Source: JBDKVA01 sp039679375 (GTDB lineage: Bacteria > Bacillota > Clostridia > Acetivibrionales > DTU013). From it: a DNA stretch of 64,000 nucleotides. Below are positions 54,030-61,331 of this stretch, piece after piece. The position numbers were made by a program, and so were the translations under genes. A model generated the notes under the pieces. That model was not told the origin of the DNA, did no database searches, and saw only the letters and a program-made list of their open reading frames with translations. The DNA is taken from positions 1 through 64,000 of the forward strand of contig JBDKVA010000065.1 of assembly GCA_039679375.1 (NCBI GenBank). Direction: 5' to 3'. Position 1 is the stretch's first letter; each line of letters starts with the position of its first letter.

Positions 54030-54359
54030 TTATCCTCCGGTTTGAATTATGCTTAATCCTCTACTTTTCAGTTCGTTAACTGCTGTCTCCAAATTATCGA
54101 ATACTATAATATGGCTCCTAAAACTCCCTTTCCGTAAAAGAATTCTTAATGCTTCTGTACCATTAGGACATCTACCCCATCTGATAACATCCCAGGAAAC
54201 CTTACCGCCATTATAAACTTCTTTATTTATACTTTCTATATCATTGAACTTGAATCGTATTTTTACTAATCCGCCTAGAAAAGTGACTAAGAACCCATCG
54301 TCAATTATTTTACTTTTATACCCGCAAACATACCCGATATTTGGATCTGGAAATCTCAT
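54030..54359 (-). CDS. Hypothetical protein, 109 residues
   Basis: I do not recognise the family. The product is soluble, with alternating beta-like segments (GFLVTFLGGLVKIRFKFNDIESIN, ALRILLRKGSFRSHIIVF) and a C-terminal helix (NLETAVNELKSRGLS), a pattern resembling small PH-like domains. AAAGGGGG sits upstream of the ATG at 54359, so it is very probably translated. It lies between the hydrolase and a cysteine-cluster protein. Confidence 0.7.
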   Translation of the reverse strand: MRFPDPNIGYVCGYKSKIIDDGFLVTFLGGLVKIRFKFNDIESINKEVYNGGKVSWDVIRWGRCPNGTEALRILLRKGSFRSHIIVFDNLETAVNELKSRGLSIIQTGG

Positions 54360-54403
54360 AAAATATTACCCCCTTTAATTTGCTTGCTACAATAACTTCC
54401 ATT

Positions 54404-54901
54404 CTATTTTCGATGCTGATAGGACGTCGGCCTTTTTAGCAGCATTTCATATATCGTCCAAAGTCCAAATTGTTTTGCCCATTTTATAACCTGTTCCTGT
54501 CCCATAATTGTATTCCAGTCCCTCTCTAAATCGAGATGACACTTCTTTCCCAAACCGGAACGTTCATGGTGACAAAACCTGCATTCAAGCGGCAATAAAC
54601 CAGTATCATGTAATTCACAAAGGTTATTCCTTAAGAAGTTGCATCCTCTATGAGCATATATATTTAGCGCGAATCCTCCTTCACATCCGTTAAATGCCGG
54701 TGAGAGTACGCCAAATGTCATTTCAGGAGATATTTCAAGCATCATGCGATTTGCATAACCAGCTTGCATCGCCCTTACAGCCTCTTCTACAGTCCACCAT
54801 CCGGGACGTCGGCAATAACCCAAACATATGTCACAGCTACAAGGTTCAGAAGATGGGTATATTTCATAAAGGGATTTATACGTTGTTCTTTTTTTCTTCA
54901 C
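54404..54901 (-). CDS. Cysteine-cluster protein, YkgJ-like
   Basis: The 165-residue protein has many cysteines in groups: CSCDICLGYC (about 21-30), CNFLRNNLC (about 86-94) and CRFCHHERSGLGKKC (about 107-121). This pattern, and the LCELHDTGLLPLECRFCHH segment, resemble zinc- or iron-sulfur-binding cysteine-cluster (YkgJ-like) proteins. No membrane helix. It starts at a GTG with GAGGTGA eight bases upstream. The function is unknown. Confidence 0.7.
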   Translation of the reverse strand: MKKKRTTYKSLYEIYPSSEPCSCDICLGYCRRPGWWTVEEAVRAMQAGYANRMMLEISPEMTFGVLSPAFNGCEGGFALNIYAHRGCNFLRNNLCELHDTGLLPLECRFCHHERSGLGKKCHLDLERDWNTIMGQEQVIKWAKQFGLWTIYEMLLKRPTSYQHRK

Positions 54902-54912
54902 CCTAATTCACC

Positions 54913-55125
54913 TCACCATGGCGAGATTATTTCAAAAAGTAACAAAAGAACTCTTCCACCTTTATTAATAATGAGTTTATGCTTATCTTCGTCACCCTTT
55001 GAAATAAAAATAACATTTCCATGTACATAATTATCGCATTCTTTACAAATCCATGCAATATTAGAGACTTTATTTATTTTATCGAGTATGGACGGCGCTT
55101 TCTCTAGAGGTCTTTTTATCTTACC
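54913..55125 (-). other. Open frame without start codon, possible gene relic
   Basis: A 71-codon frame between two stops reads like a soluble protein segment (WICKECDNYVHGNVIFISKG, GGRVLLLLFEIISP). It has no ATG or GTG in frame; the only TTG is near the end. It lies directly upstream of the cysteine-cluster gene. It could be the tail of a decayed gene or chance. The rest of the 286-bp gap holds nothing I recognise. Confidence 0.25.
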
Positions 55126-55187
55126 TCATTTGCCACACTCATTATGCATCTATAAAACACTGCAAACTACTGATTGTTAGTAAATGT

Positions 55188-55793
55188 TTATTCATCTTTA
55201 GCAAAAGGATCACTATCTTTATCACTATTCCAAATATATTCCATACCAGTTGCTACTTGTTTTGCAACGTTTAAACCCATCATATCACTGATAAAACTCA
55301 ACGTCATATCAATTCCGGCAGAAACGCCCGATGACGTATAAAACTTCCCATCATGAACCCATCTTGCTCTTCTTATCCAAATAACATCCTTATCCTGGTC
55401 CTCTACCCAATTAAATGACATCTTATTTGTAGTAGCCCTAATCCCTTTTATTATCCCAGTTCTTGCCAGAAGCGCTGTTCCTGTGCACACTGTTAAAACA
55501 TATCTCGCTTTATCAGACAAGTCTTTCAAGCGCCGAATCAATTCCCGATTATCAACTTCTTTTCGTGTTCCAAAACCTCCTGGTATAAGTAAAATACCGT
55601 CTTCTTTAATATCCGATAATGGCAAAGTGTCTACCCTGACATTTTGATTACTTCGAATAATACCCCCTTCTTTTGAATAGAACTCAATTTCATAATAATC
55701 TTTCATAAACTTCTTCAACATTCCAATAGCCTCAACCGGGCCAAAAACATCCAATGTCTCAAAATCTTCAAAGAGAACAACATTAAATTTCAC
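55188..55793 (-). CDS. DJ-1/PfpI family protein
   Basis: A 201-residue class I glutamine amidotransferase-like protein of the DJ-1/PfpI group: FEDFETLDVFGPVEAIGML at the start, GILLIPGGFGTRKEVD (about 70-85), nucleophile elbow YVLTVCTGTALLA with Cys near 105, and SSGVSAGIDMTLSFI. It resembles the isonitrile-hydratase-like/AraC-sensor type; the substrate is unknown. It starts at GTG 55793 with GGAGG seven bases upstream, which fixes the start. Confidence 0.88.
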   Translation of the reverse strand: MKFNVVLFEDFETLDVFGPVEAIGMLKKFMKDYYEIEFYSKEGGIIRSNQNVRVDTLPLSDIKEDGILLIPGGFGTRKEVDNRELIRRLKDLSDKARYVLTVCTGTALLARTGIIKGIRATTNKMSFNWVEDQDKDVIWIRRARWVHDGKFYTSSGVSAGIDMTLSFISDMMGLNVAKQVATGMEYIWNSDKDSDPFAKDE

Positions 55794-55825
55794 AAGACAC
55801 CTCCAAAACATAATATTAATTTGTA

Positions 55826-56527
55826 TTATACCGCCCCAGCTATGAATGTGATTTTGATAAAATTGTCAGACGGTATCCCATCAGGCAAGACAGCAAACTT
55901 ATCCAGGATATGCTCGACTGTTTGCTCTGCCGTAATGTCGGTGTTATCTATAACCTCAACTCGTTCATCAAATATAAGCAAGTCATAAAAACGCTTAATC
56001 CAATACTCAGGCGTAACGCTTGTATGGCAGGTTCTTGTTTGACAGCGTTCCACGGCGGTTTGATATTCAGGTTTCAAGAGGAAAAATTTATAATTCATCT
56101 TGCGGGCTTCAAATATTTCAATGAATTTATCCAAGTCCTCCGGCAAAATCACGTGGGATAAAACGATGTTTTCGCTGAATATAGAAAGTATGTCTATTTC
56201 ACTGGCAATCTCGTCAAACATATCGCAAAATGCCACTTGTTTGATATTTTTCTTATGCCTGACCACCTGCATCACACAGTCGCCGTCAATAGCAAGAAAG
56301 CCTTTATCGATAAGTAATTCTGCAACCGTAGACTTCCCGCTGCCACAAGTTCCGTTCAGGACAATGATATTCCCGCCATTGCACGTATGAGAAATAGACG
56401 CCTCCGCACCGCAATGTTTGCATGTGGGCAGAATGGGTGTTATGCTAAAGTATTGTTTTCGCAAGCTCCCGTTGTATATCTTTATTTCATTTTCGGCGAT
56501 TTCGCCGCAATTCGGACATGTAATCAT
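55826..56527 (-). CDS. P-loop kinase with N-terminal zinc ribbon
   Basis: The 233-residue protein joins a short zinc ribbon (CPNCGE at 4-9 and CKHCGAEAS at about 36-44) to a P-loop kinase domain with Walker A LNGTCGSGKSTVAE (about 57-70). An IDGD motif follows after the second strand, and a lid-like RCQTRTCHTSVTPEYWI. The AAA_33/nucleoside-kinase-like fold is likely; the phosphate acceptor is unknown. Its ATG overlaps the stop of the upstream kinase gene in ATGA, so the two are co-translated. Confidence 0.75.
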   Translation of the reverse strand: MITCPNCGEIAENEIKIYNGSLRKQYFSITPILPTCKHCGAEASISHTCNGGNIIVLNGTCGSGKSTVAELLIDKGFLAIDGDCVMQVVRHKKNIKQVAFCDMFDEIASEIDILSIFSENIVLSHVILPEDLDKFIEIFEARKMNYKFFLLKPEYQTAVERCQTRTCHTSVTPEYWIKRFYDLLIFDERVEVIDNTDITAEQTVEHILDKFAVLPDGIPSDNFIKITFIAGAV

Positions 56528-57030
56528 AAGGTTCGCCTTTCATTAAGCAAGGACATTATATTCTCCGCTGTCTGCGCAGCAGTTAGGTTGGTAGTATCAA
56601 TTTTCGTGCAATCAAATTCATCGTAGAAATGGTATGTATTTTTAACGCCTCGCTGAATACGCTCATCATCCCGCAAATCGTTTTTTGCCCGGCATATGTT
56701 TTCATCAAGCGAACAGGTGAGTACGACGGTGAAGATTTCAAAGTCAATCCCATTCTTTTGCAGTTTGTCTATTACCGTTTCAAACCGGTGTTTTCTATCG
56801 CCGTGAAAACCGTATGGGAAAATAATTGTCTCAACATCCGCACATAAAATGTAGTTTCTCATCAGCGCATATATGTTTTCGATAACGGTGTTCATATCGT
56901 AGGGATTCATTGCACGGCACCAGTCGCTGTCAACGAGCGCGGTATGCGGTTGTATATTCAGCAGAACCTGTGCTGTTGTGCTTTTTCCGACACCGTTTGG
57001 GCCAAGGATAAGAAGCAGTGTTTTTTTCAT
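56524..57030 (-). CDS. P-loop kinase (AAA family ATPase-like)
   Basis: The 168-residue cytosolic kinase-like protein has Walker A LGPNGVGKSTTAQ at 9-21, a DSDWCRAMNPY motif at about 34 fitting the second nucleotide/acceptor loop, and a C-terminal DTTNLTAAQTAENI segment typical of small kinases. It resembles shikimate/gluconate/antibiotic kinases in size but has no diagnostic motif. AAAGGGTGG precedes the ATG at 57030. It is coupled to the zinc-ribbon kinase downstream and directly follows the phosphotransferase remnant. Confidence 0.75.
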   Translation of the reverse strand: MKKTLLLILGPNGVGKSTTAQVLLNIQPHTALVDSDWCRAMNPYDMNTVIENIYALMRNYILCADVETIIFPYGFHGDRKHRFETVIDKLQKNGIDFEIFTVVLTCSLDENICRAKNDLRDDERIQRGVKNTYHFYDEFDCTKIDTTNLTAAQTAENIMSLLNERRTL

Positions 57031-57267
57031 ATACTCACCACCCTTTGCTTATTGGATGTAAAATCGGCCATATACCACATCGGTACATGATTTTGCATGT
57101 TGTTATACCACACGAGAGCATCCTGCACCAATTTCATGGCAGTATTTAGCTCATTCTGTCCACAAGAAACAGTCTGCCTTTGTCACGCAGTATTTTTTGT
57201 CTTCCGACCAGCCTTTGACGACCGGCTCGACTTTTGAAAAGGTGCTAAAAAACTCTTTGTCTTGCAT
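57027..57267 (-). pseudogene. Aminoglycoside-phosphotransferase-like gene with internal deletion
   Basis: An ATG at 57267 with GGATGGTGA upstream opens a 38-residue frame (MQDKEFF...) containing KGWSEDKKYCVTKAD, the recognisable N-terminus of aminoglycoside/fructosamine-kinase-like phosphotransferases. It then stops. In another frame the next 45 codons encode DALVWYNNMQNHVPMWYMAD, the typical C-terminus of the same family. The roughly 200-residue catalytic middle is missing, so this is a remnant left by an internal deletion. The C-terminal piece ends on the start of the next kinase gene (ATGA), showing the two were once coupled. The family match is by eye. Confidence 0.6.
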
Positions 57268-57347
57268 CCTGTCACCATCCTATATTTGTCGTGCTTTTAT
57301 CAGTAGAAATTTCGGTTTCAGAAACTCTTTTTTATCACCCGTCCTCC

Positions 57348-57371
57348 GGCCGCTCGGCGGAGTCAAGGCTG
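57348..57371 (+). repeat. GC-rich hairpin repeat, copy 1
   Basis: A 24-base GC-rich unit with core GCGGAGTCAAGGCTG contains the short stem CCG/CGG. It matches copy 3 (59848-59871) at 21 of 24 positions in the same orientation and more loosely copy 2 (58052-58076). It lies in the gap between the phosphotransferase remnant and the lipoprotein gene. Confidence 0.5.
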
Positions 57372-57384
57372 GGAAACTACAGTT

Positions 57385-58029
57385 TTAATTATATATACTT
57401 TCTACAAACTTTAACACATTATTTATACTATCGTTTTGCGAGCTGTCATTGATTTTTATATCTAGATCAGAATCATTTTCAAAAGAAGATTCTTTTTGAA
57501 AATATATACTGCATACTGGAAACGACACAGCACCATTTTCACCTACACCCGTCATATAATAAGCAATGATTATAACATCCTTCAAGCCATCATTATTAAC
57601 ATCTCTAAATGAAACTGCCCCCACATCATCAAGCATTGACCATTCGTTACCAATAAACTCCGGAAATTGATATATTACATTTTCATTTTCATTTATTAAG
57701 TAAAATCTTGATTTACATAAACTTCCTTCAAAATAAACTGAAGATACAAATCTAACTTTCCCAAAGTTTTCAAATGTAACCCAAAATGACTGTTCATCAA
57801 TAATCTTTTCACCTTGCTTTTTTATATCTTCAAGTGTTTTGTAATTGTTTTCATTAGCTCCTGTTGAGCTAGTAGGTTCAACAGAAGTACTCACTTCTAA
57901 AGTAGACGTTTCGTTATTACCATTGTGATAATTTGTGAAATTAGAATTACTATTTGTTTCTATATTAGGACTGCTAGAGCAGGCTGATAATAAAATAAAT
58001 AAAATAGCTACTAAAAAAATTCCCTTCAC
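57385..58029 (-). CDS. Putative lipoprotein
   Basis: The 214-residue protein has a signal peptide ending in lipobox LLSAC (Cys at about 17). A long Asn/Ser/Thr-rich, probably disordered stretch (about 18-60) leads to a globular part with a DVNNDGLKDVIII segment, a calcium-loop-like DxNxDGxxD motif of the FG-GAP/VCBS type. A role outside the membrane, bound to the cell surface, is likely; the function is unknown. It starts at GTG with GGAGG eight bases upstream. Its base composition is notably AT-rich compared with the core genes. Confidence 0.8.
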   Translation of the reverse strand: MKGIFLVAILFILLSACSSSPNIETNSNSNFTNYHNGNNETSTLEVSTSVEPTSSTGANENNYKTLEDIKKQGEKIIDEQSFWVTFENFGKVRFVSSVYFEGSLCKSRFYLINENENVIYQFPEFIGNEWSMLDDVGAVSFRDVNNDGLKDVIIIAYYMTGVGENGAVSFPVCSIYFQKESSFENDSDLDIKINDSSQNDSINNVLKFVESIYN

Positions 58030-58250
58030 TGTTTTTCCTCCTTACAAATTAGCGCCCATCGGTGGAGTCTGGGCGCCGTATCCGAGCTGGTATCACAATT
58101 CAAAAACTTAACATACAAATCAATGACTTGACTTAATATCTTCAAGCACCCTTTCAAATCATCATCAAGTTCCAGAGAATGCTTTGCACCCTCTATTAGC
58201 AGCAATTCCACATTATTATGCTTTTTAATAATATCTATATCATTATCCAT
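58026..58250 (-). pseudogene. C-terminal fragment of an alpha/beta hydrolase
   Basis: A 74-residue frame contains ELLLIEGAKHSLELDDDLKG and ILSQVIDLYVKFL, which look like the last strand, catalytic His and final helix of an alpha/beta hydrolase. The nucleophile half is absent. GGAGGG precedes the ATG at 58250, so the fragment could still be translated. Its last 20 codons run through a GC-rich hairpin repeat, so the true end of the parent gene has been replaced. Confidence 0.5.
58052..58076 (+). repeat. GC-rich hairpin repeat, copy 2 (divergent)
   Basis: GCGCCCA and TGGGCGC form a perfect seven-bp stem around TCGGTGGAGTC. The loop-side motif GGTGGAGTC and its position recall copies 1 and 3 (GGCGGAGTC, TGCGGAGTC), but the stem differs. 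It forms part of the tail of the hydrolase fragment. Confidence 0.35.
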
Positions 58251-58390
58251 GATTCCCTCCAAAATCCACACATTCTAATAAAGCTATATATAATAGTGAA
58301 AAGTGTAAATGATTTCTTTTGCCGTCACATAAAGTACACATATATACATTTATACTCCACAGCTTACCTCCGGGAAGTATTTATTTAATA

Positions 58391-58756
58391 CTATCCTTTA
58401 AATGCTATCGCATCAAGTTGAAACAGAAGCCCATCCTGTCCACCTTGATGAGCAAATTCTGTTTGCAGAGATTTCCGAGCCGGATATTTATCTTTAAATC
58501 TTTCTTTAATTACCTTTTCCATCACAGGTATATTCCAAACATCTCTGAACAAACAATCCATTTTTACAACCGATTCAAGAGTTAAGCCGATTGATTCCAA
58601 TCGATCATTTAATTGATCAAACGCACCATTAATTTGGTTTTCAATAGATTGACCAATGTTGCCTACACAATAGTTTATGAAAACAAAATCACCAGCTTCA
58701 ACAATTCCGGAATGTGCCCATTTCTCGTTAACATCACTTCTTATAATTTCTCTCAT
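58391..58756 (-). CDS. RidA family protein
   Basis: The 121-residue RidA/YjgF/UK114 family protein forms trimers; members deaminate enamine/imine intermediates. Recognisable parts are WAHSGIVEAGDFVFINYCVG at the start, IENQINGAFDQLNDRLESIG in the middle, and ARKSLQTEFAHQGG towards the end. The Arg of the ARxS segment binds the carboxylate in active members. GAAGGGAG precedes the ATG at 58756. It is the last intact gene before the recombinase remnant. Confidence 0.88.
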   Translation of the reverse strand: MREIIRSDVNEKWAHSGIVEAGDFVFINYCVGNIGQSIENQINGAFDQLNDRLESIGLTLESVVKMDCLFRDVWNIPVMEKVIKERFKDKYPARKSLQTEFAHQGGQDGLLFQLDAIAFKG

Positions 58757-58989
58757 ACAATTCTCCCTTCAATACATTTATATATTCGCAGGCAAGCCTA
58801 CCCAGCAAACCGGTGTATTGCATGCTTGCGCTACTTCCTTGAGCTTTCACGTCTTGCTCCGGCGCCCCTGTGAGAATGCCTTGTTGTACCAAACCGCTGC
58901 ACGGTGGCTTGATTGCATTCAAACAGCCCCAATTTCATGATACCATTTTATGTGCAATTATTCTACTACATATTGGAAGGAATGGTGTT

Positions 58990-59760
58990 ATGATTGATTA
59001 CATCGAAAAAAAGAAATTTGAAATGGAATTGCGCGGAATGGCCATAAATACCCAGAAATCATATCTGGGCCATGCAAATGCTCTCCTGCGCTTTTTCAAG
59101 AAACCCGACGATCAAATTACTCCCGACGAAATCAAGCGTTATCTTCACCACCGTATCAAGTCCGGAATCAGTTACAGCAATGTCGATATCTCCTGCAATG
59201 CATTCAATATCCTTTTCAATGCCGTACTCCAACGCAACTGGTCCGATGACGTTATCGTACGTCGCAGGAAGCTCAAAAAGCTTCCGCCTGTTCTGTCCAG
59301 AGATGAAATCCTCGCCATCTTAAACAACGTTGATAATGTCAAACACCGCACGGTTCTACTTACTGCCTATTCCTCCGGCTTCAGAATCAGTGAGGTGCTG
59401 AACCTGCGACTGGAGGATATTGATTCAAAAGGAAAAACCATTAGGGTTCGAGGCGGCAAAGGCGGTAAAGATCGTTATACCGTTCTCGGGGATGAGAACC
59501 TTGCCGCACTGAGGCGATACTGGAAGCTGTACAGGCCGAAGGATCTCCTCTTCCCCGGTTTGATCAACGGTCATTCGATTGCCAAAAGAAACATACAGTA
59601 CGTTTTCAAGCAGGCAAAAGAAAAAGCCGGGATCACCAAACCGGCCACGGTTCACACGCTTCGCCACAGCTTTGCCACACACCTTCTGGAAAACAACACG
59701 GATCTGAGAACCATCCAGATAATGTTCCCATCCATGTGTGTTGTAATCTGTGTCCTTTGA
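58990..59760 (+). pseudogene. Truncated tyrosine recombinase/integrase
   Basis: The 256-residue frame has a complete SAM-like core-binding domain (about 1-85) and most of the catalytic domain: the first Arg in TAYSSGFRISEVLNLRLEDI, Lys in GKGGKDRYTV, and the HTLRHSFATHLLENNTDLRT box. After RTIQ the frame changes to IMFPSMCVVICVL and stops, so the second histidine/tryptophan and the nucleophilic Tyr are missing. The protein must be inactive. The sequence style resembles integrase-like proteins that accompany IS91-type elements. It faces the small minus-strand genes and is the only mobility gene in the window. Confidence 0.75.
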
Positions 59761-59847
59761 TGAACTGCACGGCTCTTCGAAGGACATTTTTTTCGCTGGA
59801 AACATCATGAATCTCTAATTTGTTATGTAAAAGGCGGCTCATTCTCA

Positions 59848-59871
59848 GGCCGCACTGCGGAGTCAGGGCTG
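59848..59871 (+). repeat. GC-rich hairpin repeat, copy 3
   Basis: A 24-base unit with core GCGGAGTCAGGGCTG, containing the stem CCGC-ACT-GCGG, matches copy 1 at 21 of 24 positions. Both are followed by AAAC within two bases. It begins 88 bases after the recombinase frame ends and could mark an end of the former mobile element. Confidence 0.5.
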
Positions 59872-60305
59872 AAACATTTTGTCACACCATTTCAAAAATA
59901 CTGGATTATATTACTAATAAATATCTATTTCGATATACCATGCACATGATTTTTTTGCAATTAAATGAGAGAAACTCCATTTCACGTATATAAAAGGCAT
60001 GTGGCTTTGATGCATTCTCGATCCATTATTCTTATCATTTTTAAAATATAGCTTATAAGTGTATGTTTACATTGTTGAATATTGGTACTTCCTCGGCAGC
60101 GCTTATCACAATATAACACGTACACTATCTCCCCCAATCAATATAAAATTTACACTTGATCGAAAAATTGATGAGGAATGTTATAATCTAACAAGAAATC
60201 AAATGAAAAAATTGCAATAGACAGTACAGCATAGTGTATCGGCCGCCTATATGTTATAATTATAATGCCAGCGGTAATAGGTAAACTTAATACTGGAGGA
60301 ATTTG
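59872..60305. other. Intergenic region with no recognised gene
   Basis: This 434-bp AT-rich stretch between the recombinase remnant and the DUF4364 gene holds no convincing frame. Two TATAAT-like hexamers near 60255-60270 may serve as the -10 of the DUF4364 gene, but no matching -35 was found. Confidence 0.4.
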
Positions 60306-60932
60306 ATGAACTCATTGGGCAGCAGCAGAGAAATCGTTCAGAATAAACTCATCATCATGTATATGATCGACAGGCTGAACATGCCTGTCAGCAACAGTCA
60401 GATAACAGGCCTGGTGCTGGAAACAAGGCTGATGAACTATTTTATGTTTCAGCAGTGTTTTAATGAGCTGCACGACGGCAAGCTCATCGGATTCCATAAG
60501 GCCGAGGCAAATCAGGACGATCCGGATGGCTTCAGGCTGACAAGGTCAGGTAAAAACACGCTGCAATATTTTTTGAGCCTGATCCCTCCAGGTATTAAGA
60601 AACAAATGGATAACATGCTGCCCGATGCCAGAAAGGAAATTCAGACTGAAACGCTTGTCACAGCCGATTTCCTGCCTGAAAGCGAAAATAAGTTCACAGT
60701 TACGTGCAAGATGAATGAGAAAGGCTTCCCCCTTATGGAATTGAAAGCAACTGTCGGCACAAAAAAGGATGCCCGGACAGTCTGCGATAACTGGAAGAAC
60801 CATTCCCCGGAAATCTATGCAGAGATAATCCAGTCATTGATCAAAAACAGGGAGCAATCTATTATTAACGCCAGTGGAGAACCGGCTGCTGAGAAAAGCA
60901 ATGGTGAACCAACTGCAAAAATGAAAAAGTAA
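60306..60932 (+). CDS. DUF4364 family protein
   Basis: The 208-residue protein fits the DUF4364 family, common in Clostridia. The N-terminal half looks like a winged helix (LIIMYMIDRLNMPVSNSQIT, then FRLTRSGKNTLQYF), which suggests DNA binding. The C-terminal half has a beta-rich part, and the last 30 residues are a low-complexity charged tail. GGAGG lies seven bases before the ATG at 60306. It is convergent with YhbY and a short AT-rich gap separates them. Confidence 0.88.
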   Translation: MNSLGSSREIVQNKLIIMYMIDRLNMPVSNSQITGLVLETRLMNYFMFQQCFNELHDGKLIGFHKAEANQDDPDGFRLTRSGKNTLQYFLSLIPPGIKKQMDNMLPDARKEIQTETLVTADFLPESENKFTVTCKMNEKGFPLMELKATVGTKKDARTVCDNWKNHSPEIYAEIIQSLIKNREQSIINASGEPAAEKSNGEPTAKMKK

Positions 60933-60987
60933 AAACAAAGAAATAATTATATCACCTGTGTGAAGGAAGGCGTAAACGCTCTCCCTC

Positions 60988-61275
60988 CTACAGCTCGATC
61001 TCCTTATGCTTGACCGATTCCCTGTACAGAACAAATTTGCTGCCAATCACCTGCACCACTTCGGCACCAGTCTGCTCCGCTATTTCCTCGCAAATTCCCC
61101 TGACGTCAGCTTCCGCATTCTTTAAAACCGTTGCCTTAACAAGCTCCCTGGCCTCAAGGGCATCGTTGAACTGCCTGATCAGATTATCGCCAATCCCGCC
61201 TTTACCCACCTGGAATATAGGCTCTACGGTATTTGCAAGGCTTCTTAAATAACTTCTCTGTTTGCTTGTGAGCAT
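60988..61275 (-). CDS. yhbY: YhbY family RNA-binding protein (CRM domain)
   Basis: The 95-residue single CRM-domain protein binds pre-50S ribosomal RNA in its family. The start MLTSKQRSYLRSLAN, the conserved loop FQVGKGGIGDNLIRQ and the end GSKFVLYRES are all present. The ribosome binding site is weak (GGCGG further upstream than usual). It follows obgE by 57 bp on the same strand, a common arrangement in Firmicutes. Confidence 0.92.
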   Translation of the reverse strand: MLTSKQRSYLRSLANTVEPIFQVGKGGIGDNLIRQFNDALEARELVKATVLKNAEADVRGICEEIAEQTGAEVVQVIGSKFVLYRESVKHKEIEL

Positions 61276-61331
61276 ATTGTTTTCTTACCGCCATTCCGCC
61301 GCTGTACATCGGCAAAAATTATAATTTAACA

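Noticed and set aside
58870..58989. N-terminal extension of the recombinase
   Set aside because: The extra 40 residues are not recombinase-like; the ATG at 58990 with GGAAGG upstream begins the family alignment.
59425..59842. Minus-strand frames opposite the recombinase end (for example a piece reading VLRRAVQFIKGHRLQ)
   Set aside because: The first 30 codons look protein-like, but the rest is antisense to the recombinase; possibly another fragment, not enough to annotate.
52325..59871. Chromosomal integron with attC sites
   Set aside because: Genes are co-oriented and small, but the recombinase shows no integron-specific insert, is truncated, and I could not find paired RYYYAAC/GTTRRRY core sites.
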